Source: Brugia malayi
Lineage: Eukaryota > Nematoda > Chromadorea > Rhabditida > Onchocercidae
Length of the DNA stretch: 64,000 nucleotides
Direction: 5' to 3'
NCBI RefSeq assembly: GCF_000002995.4
Contig: NW_025062479.1
Coordinates: 9,539,721 to 9,603,720, forward strand
Shown here: one piece after another, positions 1 to 15,730 of the stretch
How positions within the stretch are numbered: the first letter of the stretch is position 1
Layout: each line of letters begins with the position of its first letter
Program-made: the position numbers and the translations under genes
The notes under the pieces: generated by a model
Databases searched by the model: none
Seen by the model: the letters and a program-made list of their open reading frames with translations, nothing else
What the model was told of the DNA's origin: nothing

Positions 1-36
1 TGCATCCATCTAAAACAATAAAAGAAATAAACAAAC

Positions 37-629
37 CTCCCGCCTGATTACAGGAGTTTCTGTCTCTGCCTTAACTTCGCCATCTGGAGCTGATTCTTCA
101 TCCTTTTCATTTTGGATTTCTAGCTCTACTTCCTGCGTTTTTTTAATTTTTTCTTCTTTCATTTTCTTCTGCCACGTCTCTTTTTTCCACTGGTTTCTAA
201 AATTACAGTTTTATAAATAAAACGAGAAAATTGAGACATTTTCATTAACTAAAAGATGTGAAGGACATATGATCAGAGAGTTTATGACTTTTGCAAAATC
301 CATCTCCTAAAAATAAAGACGCGAAAAGTAAAACTGTAAAGAAGGATTGAACAGTTAAAAAACATGATATTTACTACCAATTTTCCGCTTGAAATATATT
401 TTCTCTTAAAATAACCTGAACTTTCGCATCTTGGGGTGGATAAATAACTGGGGCCGTTCATAAACTGGAGCTGGGTTCACCGGTTTATTAATATTAGCCC
501 ATGATTCAAACGATAGTGGTTGTCCATCAATAGTATAATTCCCTAAAATTCATAATTGTAAACTGAAAAAAGAGGCATCCTTTTTTAGGTTGTGAATCTC
601 AAACTTACTTTATAAAGATAATAGATGAG

Positions 630-661
<32 letters not shown>

Positions 662-3541
662 TGAAACAGATCAGAAAAAAAAAGTATATAGTGTGAGAAA
701 AGAACCGTGTTCATCTTCATCAACATCCAATTCCCCTTCTTCCGTTGCTAGCATGGTCCGAACTTTGGCTAATACTTCGCCGACGCCCATTATTGTTGCT
801 AAAGCGCGTTTCCTTGTCGTACTTATTTTAGAATTTCTTCGTTCAGGAACATCGTAGGGAATGTATGGTGCAGCAGACATCATGTACGATGTGGAACGCT
901 GAACACCTTTTGTATTTTGCACTTCTTTTTTCCATATCCTAAATAAACACACTGAACGTATTTGTGAACAGTATTTTATGTATGATTAATTAAGCATTAC
1001 TTTACAATCCCAAGTTGTAATGGCATCTTGATTCAGTAAGTAACAATATGCAGCAGGACCACAGAAAGCCGGAAAAAAATTGCCAGTATTGGATATGTGA
1101 TTTACACCAAAAATTTTAATTGTTTCAATAAAAAAGAACTTTCGAGAGTTATGTAAGAAATATATGCATAATATTTTTATGACCTGATAAGGTTGTCAAC
1201 ATGTTGTCTCATCCAATGTGTTGGAAGAGTTTGCTGATGTCGTTCCAAAACATTCAGTAGAGCAATTTTCAATAAAGAATCAGGAATCCCTCTGTGTAGT
1301 TGACTTACTTCATCGCACAATTTCCACAGTTCATTTAATTCATTAAGTTCTGCCCAATTTGTTCGTGTGTCATCAACATACTGAAAATAATAGGTTCAAT
1401 ACTATCCATGAAGAAAGCTAAGATTCTGAGTAATAAACTTTTATTGACAATCTAATCTAACATACGTATTCGATCATTATTTGCCGAAAGAGACGATATA
1501 ACTAAAAAAGAAAAAGCACCTGTTGTAGGAAACCCGTTACATCTTCTACTGTGATTTCAGGAGCAGGAACAAATGGTACGACAGCAGTTTCTGAAGTAAC
1601 TGCAACTGCTATCGACGATACTGATGGTGACGGTTGGGAAGAGGATGAAGATGGAGCTGAAGAAGCGCTTACGGGTACAACCCGAGCATTGAGGATTTTA
1701 TCATTTTCTGTTTTCATGTACGAAATATATTCATCCGCCGTCAACAGTCTGAAACCATCACCCATGATTATGATAGACTTGAGACTCTGAACCGAGATTC
1801 TAAACTTCAAATCAAAGACCTTCACTATCTTTCATTTCAGATTTTCAACATATTTCGATTTAAGGTTCAGAGCAACAATTATGTGAAGTTCTTGCTCCGA
1901 AACTTGGTTTAAAATATTATCGCTCTTCTTTGGGGACACAGCTCACAATGGCTCAGTTGTTAGTACTGAACAAAAATGTAAAAAAAAAGCAAATAGAAGA
2001 TTAAGTATATTACGATTCATCAAAAAATAATTATGAAACACAAAACGAATTATATCAATTGACACAGAAAACCTCATGGTAAGCTGACGATCGCCTTCAT
2101 CAATCTCAAATCCATCTGCCAACTCCATTCGGGCATCGTTCGCTTCTTGCACAGTATGGAACACAATCTGTGAAAATCTACATAATAAAAATGCGTCATT
2201 GATGGTTTACAGATACTAAGTATATTTGATCACTTCTAACTTTTAGTCTTGGTGAATTTTCTTCAATTCCCAAAATTTCTATATTTCAATAATACAAGTA
2301 ACCTCAGCTTGCTTCTCAGATGCAATGAACGGATCGACCTCCAACTGTACTGTTTCAATACATTCGCTGCCGAATATAGATGATAGTACGGTCTGATCAG
2401 TAGCTGAAGACAAATGAAGAGCATAGAGTCGTCTCGAAGCATCGGGATCCGAAAGACTTATTTTGAATGGCATAGGTGGTTGTATAGTTCGAGAATTTGG
2501 TGTCAGATCATCTAAAATATTACTCAGAGCACTGAAAACAAATAAGTAGAATGATTACGTCAATGGAAAAGTCCTTTACTTTGAATTTCCATAACAAAAA
2601 TATTTAGACGACTAAAAAACGTACAAAAAGGTTTAGACGCCTGTAACTTCAACGGATTCCCATCAAACGTCATTTTGTGAAACGCAGCGAATGCTAGCTT
2701 CGCTTCTTCCGGTGTGTCATAAACAGTACTCAGTCCGCCACATTTAGTACCACCTGCACTAACAATTAAATTTATTGCGTTAATTCATCGATTAACTTTT
2801 TAGTGTAAATGTTCTAGACATTTTAAAGCACAGGTTTTTTCAAGAGAATGAAAACTATTGTGAACGTAAAGAAAGCTACAAACCCTTCGTGGTTTTATCA
2901 AACCACATATGAAACGACTCGCTTTTTTCAAGCAAATCCCAAAATTTTTCACTTGTCATCCATTTTCCAGGAAAAGTTAATCCAAGAACTCGAAACTTTC
3001 GCTTTGAATCATTCGAATCCAAAACTTGTTCATTAGCTAGAAAAAACTGCTTAATAATTCTAGTTCTTTAATAACATCTAGTATTGCCGTGTTTTAGTTC
3101 ATCAATTAAAGAAGAAAATCTGACCACCATAATAAACAAGAAGCAGCATTCCAAATTTGATAAGTCTGTTTAGTGCAGTGGTCAGTTAAATGCCAGAAAT
3201 AACTTTCTGCGAGTTTACGAAATTCTATTACACAGTTAGTTATTTTGTTTTTCTTGTTATTCCTATTTAGTAGTATGAAAAGAAAACCATGAGTTCATAC
3301 ATTTGACGCAATTTTCGACATGAATTTGATCGTTTGATTTTGGTTTGGCTGCACAGTTTTCATGTTCAAATTCCTTCCGCATTAACGAGATTGCTGTATC
3401 AGAGAGACTACTGCTGGTCTCAATTCCTGGTGTAGAAGGACTGGAAATACTTTCTGCTGCATTTTGCAATTTTGCCAAACAAGCTGTATCGCCGTTAATT
3501 TCACCGTTTATTCGAACTTCCAACACTGTGCCATCATCCAT
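37..3541 (-). CDS. Multi-exon protein with RRM-like domains, 5' part (runs off left edge)
   Basis: I do not recognise this protein. Ten exons join in consistent phase: 3541-3301, 3036-2884, 2753-2621, 2531-2303, 2167-2073, 1799-1520, 1380-1184, 938-706, 542-416 and 196-37, giving about 616 residues before the window ends at a phase-0 donor. Two RRM-like stretches can be seen. The first runs from KRKFRVLGLTFPGKW to the segment around TPEEAKLAFAAFHKM. The second runs from RRLYALHLSS to AEIVFHTVQEANDAR, which resembles an RNP1 strand followed by helix 2. A Ser/Pro-rich linker (exon 1799-1520), a helical segment (exon 1380-1184), a basic patch with STTRKR and a Lys/Glu-rich tail follow. The start is chosen because an acceptor-like CTTTTTAG lies 11 bases upstream. 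An RNA-binding role is inferred from the RRM-like folds only. The gene is divergent from the MYST acetyltransferase. Confidence 0.7.
634..661. repeat. Poly(A) tract in an intron
   Basis: An uninterrupted run of 28 A lies in the 543-705 intron of the RRM-like gene. It is probably slippage-prone and its length may not be reliable. Confidence 0.9.
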
Positions 3542-3551
3542 ATTTGAGTAA

Positions 3552-3554
3552 CCT
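3552..3554 (-). other. Candidate spliced-leader trans-splice acceptor
   Basis: On the minus strand CTGCTTTTTAG is followed by an 11-base leader and the ATG at 3541. A T-rich AG so close to a start codon, with no obvious upstream exon, fits nematode SL trans-splicing. The leader RNA gene itself is not in the window. Similar sites precede the starts at 17845 and 36024 (no leader), 42510 (18 bases) and 33896 (13 bases). Confidence 0.45.
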
Positions 3555-4455
3555 AAAAAGCAGCTCAAAAATAACGGAATTAATAATATCGAAGGAATAA
3601 TAAGCCTGTTTGCACAAAACGACTAGGATATTTGACTAAGACTGTCTTTAAGTACGAGTCATATCCTTATTTTCCTTACACAGACTGCTCGTTTTCTCAG
3701 CTTGTCACGAATAAGCCAATCCTGCATTATAATTTGGCACATGCTTAAAGATGCAGTAGTAACATGCAAAACCCCTTCTTGATATTCAAAGTTTAGATAC
3801 AATCATGAGTTGAATTAAAATTTAGTTAATTTAATCATAAACATTTTAACCAACAATTGGGACAAGTGCAATAATGAACAAAATATTGGCTACGTACGAA
3901 GGATTTGTTAGTTAGTAGAGATTACAGATGAAGTGTTAATTTCTTCCACCAAATTCCATTTGGATAATTGGGCTCTGAAACAATCACTTTCTAGAATGGA
4001 TATCAAGAAGTCTGTCATCACGTATACTCATCACTTTATCTTTGAAAATATTACACTAATATTTGTCACTGACTCATTTCTATGCAAAATTTTCTTGTCA
4101 AATAATCCAATAATAGCTTTGCCACTACAAATAATCTGCTCTAATCTTCTACAAATCCACTAAAAATAACAGTAACTGTTTACATCATTATCTAAATAAG
4201 TTCAAAAAAATGAAATTAAATCAGAATGAAATATTCTTATAAATTTCCCTAATCCAAATATCTTCCCCCTATCTCACAAGCGCTGCTTGGTTTTGCCTAA
4301 CATTTATGATTTTGCAAAGGTGTTGCATAGCGATCGGAAATTCGCGCAAACGAAGGTATGTAAAGTTCGGACTCGTCCTTTTGTCGTAAAGGATAGAGGG
4401 TACGAGATGGTTATCGTTGTATTGCTTGATAACTTACGTTGATGAAGTAACAGAG
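3554..4455. promoter_or_regulatory. Divergent intergenic region, likely shared promoter
   Basis: This 0.9-kb gap separates two genes transcribed away from each other. Its right end (about 4260-4455) is clearly richer in G+C and CpG than the surrounding DNA (TTCGCGC, GCGATCGG), as expected for a promoter. I see no TATA box or named operator that I could defend. Confidence 0.4.
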
Positions 4456-4612
4456 ATGAGTATTACTTTCAGGGTATCGGCGGAGTGTAGAAGCAGAACC
4501 ACCATAACAAGCCATAGCCGAAGTAACGTTGGCTCAGCTCTTTATGAGCGTGAGTACATCACAACACGACAACATCGTTATCTTCGACGTAATGGCATTA
4601 TACTACACAGAG
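4456..4612 (+). other. mys-2: Possible upstream exon of the MYST acetyltransferase gene
   Basis: An open stretch beginning with ATG at 4456 ends in a strong donor, ACAGAG|GTGAGTAT. Its phase fits the acceptor at 4808 (AACTTTAG): the join makes a GCT codon and keeps the ATG at 4811 in frame. It could therefore add about 53 residues, rich in Arg and Ser, to the N terminus. It could equally be 5' UTR, because MOF N termini are not conserved and an acceptor-like ACTTTCAG lies inside it at about 4470. Confidence 0.45.
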
Positions 4613-4810
4613 GTGAGTATTCTTATATGTTTTAATATTTCATACCTTTTTTTTAATATATTCACTTTAATGTATATTTCAGATATACTAATAATTAATG
4701 TAACATAGATGTATCCACATTACAAGTTATATATGAAAGGATTGCTCATTTCACACACTTTTTTTCTTTTATGATTTCTGATATTTAAATAATCTAAATT
4801 AACTTTAGCT

Positions 4811-7070
<2,260 letters not shown>

Positions 7071-10000
7071 GCATCCTTATAGCGTCCTGTTCACCGCCCA
7101 ATTTTCATAAATTTGTATATATTGTAATAATGAAGTGTTTTATCAATTTCTTATCATCTCCTTCAACATTCTTTTGTACTGTTTTTTTTTTTTTTTTTTT
7201 TCTTTTTGTACTGCAGTCTGGCTGTTTTTGATGTTTTAAACAAAAATATCCAATGCAAACTTATAAGTATAATACTATTGCATGAAAGCAGATAGCGTGT
7301 ATTCTAAATTTGATCGACAATATATTTCTTTTGATTGGTTGGACTGACCTACAAATCAGCAGGATTCAGAGAAGGTTATGGATATTTGTATAATTTCGGA
7401 TGGTAGCTTTATAAACAGATTTGTTTCTTTCATGTATGTATTATATTAATGTCATAAACGGAGTTGTTTTTATTATTATGATGAAGCTCCTTTTATGGTG
7501 CAACTTTTTTTCTCTCGTCTTACAATAATATAAATATATGCTTCGCTATATGAACGCTTTGTGCGAACTTGCCCTGACTATGAGTTCATATTTTCTAAAG
7601 TTTTTGTCAACACAAATTTCATATTATATACACTCAGTGAATTATTCTTGCGTAAATTCAGGACTTATTTATTTTAATATCATGTACTATATATTTCGAA
7701 TGGTTTTTAGAGATGCTTTAAATATTTTGGTATTCAAAATTCAGGATGCCACATAGATGTTATCTTTTACTCTTCTGTTTCGCTTTGATTCGCTGCTTCG
7801 AGCAGTGAAAAAAGAAAAATAATGTTCCTTATTTCATTATTCTCGGATAAACTCTTCATCCGATCAGAATAGAATCGTAGATTTGAAACAGGTAATGTCC
7901 AAGCTCTATCACTTAGGATTTATTAGTTTGTTTTAGTCATTTTGTTTCTGAATTATGAATTCAGTGTTAATTGCTTCAAGTGTGCGGAACTGTATTTACT
8001 GTGTCGTGCTTTTTTTGAAATAACTTATGGTGACTTGCTACAATACATACTTTCAAGACTTCACATTTTTCAGTAGGTAAAATGTCAAATGTTTTAAGTG
8101 GGTATGTGTATTATTTCTTTGGCCAGTGAAATACAAGATATCGTGGGGTATGGTATATGTGGAATTATTAAACATTGCTCATTTGAGATGTGTTTTGATG
8201 ATTGGACAGTATTGATTATAGTGGTAATGCTGATGGTGTGGAGATGGAGGGTTCTGTTGGACGACCTTGACAATACGTCATCTGACCGATGGTATAGGTG
8301 AAAGACCAACCCAAACAACTTACCTGTCTTCATCTTTCTCTTCGTCTATCCATCTGCCAAGCTTCTATCGACAGTACCCGCACAAGGAGTAGGAAAATAG
8401 TGCCATCGATACATCTTTCTGATCTTTCCCCCATTTGGTTCATTTCATCTGCAATCAATGAAAGTTTCATCTAACATCTCTTCCCCTACCTTTGCATTGA
8501 GAAATTGGTCTCCTCCCTTCTCGTTGACCCCGTAAGTTCATACCTCCGCAACGGATGTTTTTGAATACCTTCAAACAGTTAAACACTAATGCATTCGATT
8601 CTTCTGCATTCCATATATTTACCTATTTGTTGGCTGTTCTCATTGAATGCGCCATTTTGTTTGTTTTTTTCTCTTTCCATGAAAGACCTCGTGATGAGAA
8701 ATATAAATTTGTAAATAACTGAATCAAAATACTGTAAAATTCGAAAAAGGAAAAAGATACTTTCGAATTGTGGGAAATTTCACTGAGGGAAACTGACCCA
8801 GGGAAAAGGTTTTTTCGAAAGTGATTCAAGAAATCGGGGGATATAGAGCCTCGGGTGGTAACGGCTTGATCCACTAGGAAAAGATGAATATAAGAAAAGC
8901 GCGGGATCGTTTGAGAAAGTTTAGTAATTCATATAGTATAAAAGCTTAAAAATCAATATTACTGGAAATAGTTGTTTAATTCATTTTAGAAAAAGAAAAA
9001 CTAGAATTTTTTTTTTTGAAGTAAAACTTTAGATGGGAAATTTAGCATTATTTATTTATTGTTCGAGTTCAAATTGAATGAATTAATATTTTGTCATAAT
9101 CCATGAAAAAATATTAACACTTGAATCAGTTAATTTGATAACCAGATTTCAGTTTTTTCTTTTCTTTTTTAAATTAGTTGTGAAAATTTTAACGAAATAG
9201 CTTCAACTATTCTGATTTCTTACATTTGAGCAAGTCAAGCTTATTGATCGTTCACTCATATATCATTCCCTATATAAAATTTTGTTTAAGAATAATGAAG
9301 AAGCATTAAGAAGTGGAGGTCATTATATGAAGAAACTATATAGGTTTTATGGTCATTTCACTATTAAATTAAAGATGAATGTACGGGACTGAAGATGAAA
9401 AAAAAAAAGGAAAGAAAAGAAAAACAGTTGAATGAAGTGAATAACAAAACTTTGGAAAGGCATATCAAATTTTCTAAATGTGATTATTTTAAAAAGAGAG
9501 ATGTAGATGGGTGCAGAGGTATGTACGGTTGGGTATGCGCGGGGTATGTTGAAGGGAATCATCTGAAAACGAGTTTTTCTGCATAGCTGAATGAATTCAT
9601 CAATTTGATCCTCTTCTCCTCCCGATGTAAAGATATGTTTCGTGTCACCTAACATGCCTTATTGCTTTCCTTTCATATTCATATTCATCTTATCTATTAC
9701 CCTCATTTTAACACTTATTTTAATTACTCAATTTTTTTTCTCTTTTTTTTCTGCCTTTTTTTCTTTAATTTCGTTATAAAACAAAAAAATAAAATGTCAT
9801 AAAATTGATTGGGGAAAATTCAAACTTAAATATTTGAATGAAAAATAATATTCTATTAAGTTTTTGATAGGACTATTAGCATACTGTTTTTGTAGTTTGT
9901 TAATCCTATGATTTTAAATGTTATGATAGATAATGGTAATAACTAATATTTTTACTAATGTTAAATGAATATGACATAAATTAAATTAATTTTCTTTTTT

Positions 10001-11118
10001 CAATGGATATTTAAGAAGCAAATCAATTAGTTTGCTTTTTTTTTTTTTCTTTTCTCATTCATTTTATAATTTTTGATATATGAAATTGTTATTGTCAACA
10101 GCTTAAATTTTTATTTCATTGTCAATATTTATCCATAATGTGTCTTTTATGAGAAAAGTTTTAGGCTGTGATGATAGATGTATTTCTGGAAAAGATATTT
10201 CTTTCTAATATTTTTTAATTATCATCGACATTTTATGCACTCATTTCGAAATTTGCTTTAAGATCAAATATTTCTCATTTTAGTTCAAAAGATCTTTTAG
10301 CTAATACATAAGAATTGTACGTAATTGATTGATAGGTATCAACTTGTTTTAGAAATATATCATACCAATTTATGATTATACAAATTAGCGAATACATAAC
10401 ATTCTCAAAATCTGTCATAATAAGTAGTAAATGATGTATTGCAGACTGTATACGAAATAAATACTAAATCATATATTTAAATAGTTCACATATTGTTATT
10501 ATAAATGAAATATAAATGATAACAATATAAAATTTTGTGAATTACAACTAATAAAAATATGAAATACAAATGATAAGGAAATAAAAACCAACAAGCGATT
10601 ATTCGATGACAAGTATTAATTTTAGCATTCGAAAATAGTTAACAAATAATGACATAATTCTTTCCACTAATATTCAATAATTTCGTTTTTATTACCTTAT
10701 TCCAATTGATTTGTTCCGAATCTTTCTGTATGACAAGTTTTTCTCGTAATCTGTTAAAATAGATGCAAAGCTATTTTTCATTTATTCCTCACACTTTTTA
10801 AAATAGAAATTAAAATCTAAATGAAAGCTATGAAAAGCATGAAGCAAATTATTGATTAAACTAGCTAGAATTGTAGAAGTGAGATATGCAATATCGATAA
10901 TCTACCAAGTAAAATATTTGTATTATACAAGAAAAAAAAAAAAGAATTATTCATCCAAAATTAAGATAAAGTATGAAATAGCCTGAATAATATCATAAAA
11001 TGTGAATTTAATATCATATTTCTGTCAGAAATTGATGATTAAAATAAGTCCAGAAAAGTAACCATTCTTCCAACTCCCTCTAACTGATGGGTTGGATTAT
11101 TTATTTATAGACTTATCG

Positions 11119-11461
11119 TGTTAGGTTATTCAACAACAGAAGAGAATAAGTAACACTTTTGTCAAAATGATTGGTTCACTAATTTCTCCTTCATTTTTTT
11201 TTTCCTTTTGATCTTTTGAAATGATATGCATTGAATTTGATTATCAAGGCAGATGACAGCTAAAATTTTGCTTACCAAATGACTAATCTTTGAAAGAGTC
11301 GTGTCATATAGGAATGTTGTTGAAAAAGAGATTTTGTATTTAATTTTTTTATTGGGAAGATAGAGAGAGAGGGAGACAGAAAGAGAAAGCAGGAGAAATA
11401 GGTGAACCAATCATTTTAACAGATGAATTACTTATTCTCTCCTGTTGTTGAACAGCTAACA
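11119..11461. mobile_element. Probable MITE with about 70-bp inverted arms
   Basis: The left arm (about 11119-11190) and right arm (about 11391-11461) are imperfect reverse complements. Shared blocks include TTCAACAACAG, AGAGAATAAGTAA and AAAATGATTGGTTCAC. The total length is about 343 bp. The centre is AT-rich with a GA/CT tract and codes for nothing, and no transposase is present. This is the layout of a small non-autonomous DNA transposon. I cannot see a clear target-site duplication, so the exact ends are uncertain. Confidence 0.6.
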
Positions 11462-13265
11462 ATCGCTTTGTGGAATGAGTAAGCCGTAACGAAAGTCAAA
11501 TTTCGAAAATGTTTTTCTCTTTTTTTTTCCTGTGCATTTATGTGATTGAAGGAGGATAGTAATTTAAATCTTGATACTTGGAAAGTTTTAGACTAATTTT
11601 ATAAATCCATATTTTTTCTTTTTGTGCTTGTTTATTGCATCTCATCATTCTTTATACGAAAAATGAAAAAAGTTTTTGGTACTTTTTAAAATTATATTGT
11701 ATGATTTTCCAATATGAAATAGACCAAACTTATTGTCAGTTAAATTTATTAGAATATATTATTCATTTTCTTAATGCATACTAATAGTCCAAGAAATACT
11801 TCATTATACAAGAAAAAAAATATCATTCCATTGAATATACGATGTTTTATCTAAATTAAAATTGCAGTAATGAAAATATCTTTATGCATTAATTCCTTAA
11901 TCTTACTTTCTTTTTCTTCTTTGTAACTCAACTATTTAAAGTATTATTCATATTGATATATTAAAATTGCTTTTCTTTTTCCAGTTTCTAAATATTTTAA
12001 TTATCCGTTCAACACTTTTTCTTCCTCTTCTTGAATCTCATGATTTATCAGAATAAAATTACAACTACGAATAAATTAATATTACTTTTTTCAAAGCAAA
12101 ACTATGACGGAAAAATAAATAAAAAATGAATAAATAGTTGTTGATCTAAACAATGATAAAACACATTTTATACATTATATTATTTGGAAAATGTAACCAA
12201 AATTGCGACAACAACATCTTATTCGTTCTATTTCATATTCATTCTTGTTATTATTTAATAATAAACTGAATTCTTGTCCTTTGTGAACTTCATATCAAAT
12301 GACCATCATTAAGTTCAAATTTTACATAATTATTCCATTTTTAATAGTAAGTAGTTTCATGATATGCATTTTTTAGTTCGATATTTTCAGAGTTTATCTC
12401 TATATAAAGTATGAATTTCTCGGTACTATTTAAATTAAATTATTATTTAAACCTAAAATTATATATTATATATTTCAAAAAAAAATGTATCCTTATGTTC
12501 TTTATCTTCCAATATATATATATAAAACGGAGATAAATAATTGGAATTGTCAGGAATACTTCGAAAATTTTTTTTTAATGCTCTAATTGTTCACTTTTTT
12601 TTCTTTCTTCCTCCCGCTTTCCCTTTCTCTCTTTTGTAATTTTTTTTTAAAAAAAAAGAAAATTTCTTTTTAACAGTCTATGATGGTATAGCATAGGAAA
12701 TTGTAATCAATGAATGCTTTCATCAAAGCATGTATGTCATTAATGTTACCTTTTATGGTGGCAAACTCATCTTCAGCTAACAAAATGCATCACAATAAGG
12801 ATTTTTCATTTTGTTATTCATTTAAAAATAGTGAAAAACATCTATTTCAATCACATTGCAACTCCTTTTTTTCTCTTTCCTTTTCTTTTTTCTCCCTCTC
12901 TTTCCTCCTCACCTTTTCCTAAAATAATTTTTATTTAATTTATTATATCAAATTTGAAATTTTCATCATCATATTCTTCTTTAATGCATAAAAATATCGA
13001 TTTGTAATAAAAACTTGGTGACATTGATGAATTTGTTTTTTGAAAAATGTAAATTATTGGATAAAAAGAATGAAGAAAAGACATTAATTACTGATTGAAA
13101 TGAATGAATGTGAAGGAAGGAATTGTGTAGGGGAATTTTGATACTTTAGATATATTGAAATTTAAAATTTTGATAGTGTCAATAAATTGTGTAACATTCT
13201 GGCTGGTATGAATTTGAAATAAGAGGGAAATGTGACATAGAGAGGAAGGTGAAAAGGACTATTAA

Positions 13266-13340
13266 ATTATTATTATTATTATTGTTATTACTATTGTTAG
13301 TATAGTTATTATTATTATTAATTACCTACTACTACTACTA
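13266..13340. repeat. Imperfect (TTA)n and (CTA)n microsatellite
   Basis: Runs of TTA/ATT triplets with interruptions are followed by five CTA/ACT units. The repeat is intergenic. Confidence 0.85.
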
Positions 13341-15435
13341 GGTTATGTGTTCATAGTTATGTTTACATAATCATTCGCAAATTTTCTCCTGAGAGTTTTT
13401 TTTTTCTTTTTAATGAAACAATCAAATGTTTAAAGATTGAAAAAAGACTGTTGGACTAATTATTAGAAAAACGAGAGAGAATTGGGAAAAAATTGTACTC
13501 AAAATGAGGATTTATTGTCATGAAGAGTTATTGTTTAAAAAAGTTAAGAATTAAAAGATCTTGAAGTTTTTACTTAAAAGTTAAAGTTAATTAAAAATCG
13601 AAAAAAAAACTCATTCATAAAGAAAATCGTTCTTTCTAAAATTTCAATTTAGGAAATAAAATTAATAAAAATTATTCGTTATGTTTATTTAGTTTCTTCA
13701 TTAAATATGCAAAATGAAACATTTCGAAATTTATTTACTTCATAAAGAAAAGTGGGGAAAAGAGCAAAAATTTGTCTCGAAAATTTCGAAGAGAATGAAT
13801 ATGAAGTGCACGTCATTTATTTTAATTACAATTAAAAGACATCATTTATTCGTAGTAATATACGTTACGCTTAAGACAACAACCTATATATAGATAATGT
13901 TTAATTGTTCAGCATTTAATAAGTAAAAGTAACAAAATATTATGATTAATTACTGTTATCTAATCATTATTTCGCTATTATTTATTTACAAAATGAATGA
14001 ATGAATTATTAAAAGAAAAGTTAGCGCAACACCTGCAAAACCACTGCTTAGCATTTAGCATCATTGATAATATCTTTATCCGTTGTACTCGCTGTTTCAA
14101 CCTCCTCTTCTTCCTCCTCGTGTCATTTTTCTTACTGCATATCACAGTCCTTACATCTTATCTTGCTGCATCAAATTGGCTTGCATTAATTTGTTTATTT
14201 TGTTAGTGAAAGTTACAAATTAGAAAATAATGATTTAACAACTGGTGGAAATGGGTAAATGATAAATTTTTCAACTTTAATGAAATGAAATATTCAAATT
14301 TGCTAATAATCGGTCATTCCCAGACGTTTTGTTAACTTAATGGAAATTTTCAACTAATGATTTGATCTTTTCATTTGGATTTTTTCAAAAGCATTTTAAA
14401 AACATTTCAATTCCTTTTTGTATATTGCTTTACTATTGTTGTTTCTTCTCGAGAAGCAATACGGACATAAATTTCAAAGGATGTCTTTCTTTCTTTTTTT
14501 TCCCCTCCTGGTTGCTAAGTAACACTAACCTTGTCTTAATCGATGAGTATCTGAATAGTCAACATCAAAGTCAAAAAGTTTTCTATCTGCCTCTCTTATT
14601 GCTTTTTTTGCAATTATTTAAATATGCTCATCGTATGCCACATTTATACAAAACAAATAATGCCTTTATCGAATTGATGTCGACGACGATTTATATTTTA
14701 ATAGTGACGCGTGCCGTATTTTGATTTCGAGAATCATTTTACCATATTTTCAAAATTCACTCATTATATTCTCGAGAATTATTCTGCTATTGCTCCAAGT
14801 GTTACCAGTTCAGTTTATTTTTTCTTCAAATGATAATATGAAGCTTTTTTCCCTTTTTCTCTCTCCCTTTTTAATTTCCACGTTTTTTTGCTTTTTCATT
14901 TGAAATATGAGATTTGTTGAATAGATTTACAGGAAATTTCTCGGTGACAAACACATTATTGACATCTCATAAATACCTACTCATCAATTAGTGGTATTTC
15001 ATACTGCATCAAAAGTTTTGATCCATAAAATGGACTGATTAAGTTGTAAATTCCTTAAATTAAATTTTCGAAATTTCAAACATCTATTCTCTTAACTGGA
15101 GACATTTCAAAATTTTGCACAATTGTTGAATTTATATTATACCATTTTTCTATTCTTTGTTTTATTAGTCAACAAATTGAAAAAGAATTTATACAGCAAT
15201 TTTTTAAGCATAAATTCAGATATTTCTTCAGTATTTTAAAATAATTTTCAAATTTTTTTACAAGATTTCTTTCACTTCATTAATACTTGCATAAATTACT
15301 AGGGAATTATTTAAAAATACTCGCGCTTAAACCAATTAGTTAAATTGAACAATGCTCCAAGTAATCAAAAAAGTTTACGTCGAAATTCTAAGCGAAAACG
15401 AATGATTGAGTGTATGGCTATTAATTTTAACCAAT

Positions 15436-15464
15436 TCTCTCTCTCTCTCCCTCCCTCTCTCTCT
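15436..15464. repeat. (CT)n microsatellite
   Basis: A pyrimidine tract of CT units interrupted by CCC. Similar short CT tracts occur near 51501 and 56072. Confidence 0.85.
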
Positions 15465-15636
15465 ATTTTGTAAAGATAGCATTGTCCAGGATAAGAGACG
15501 ATGAATAGAGATCAAAGGAAGAGGAATGCTTTACAGAATTAAAATTACAAAAAAAAAAGGATCTATGTAAATCGCCGAACGTGTGACATCAGTTCGAACG
15601 GATTTGTCATTGTTGCGTTTCATAATATTAATGGAT

Positions 15637-15730
15637 TACACACGCACACATACATACGTGTATACATAAATACACACATACAGATACATACATGTATACA
15701 TAAATACATACAGACATCTATATATAGATG
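15637..15730. repeat. Alternating CA/TA repeat with internal duplication
   Basis: A purine-pyrimidine alternating stretch. TGTATACATAAATACA appears twice about 34 bp apart, so it looks like a small tandem duplication inside a degenerate (CA/TA)n tract. Confidence 0.8.

Noticed and set aside
1015..1110. Open stretch on the minus strand (NFFPAFCGPAAYCYLL) as an exon of the RRM-like gene
   Set aside because: It has no acceptor in phase, and exon 1380-1184 joins directly to 938-706 in phase 2.
12710..12922. 70-codon ORF with a signal-peptide-like start
   Set aside because: The second half is a low-complexity Ser/Phe reading of a CT tract; nothing else supports it.
14362..14724. 120-codon plus-strand ORF
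   Set aside because: It is Phe/Leu-rich, from poly(T) DNA, has no splice context and resembles no known domain.
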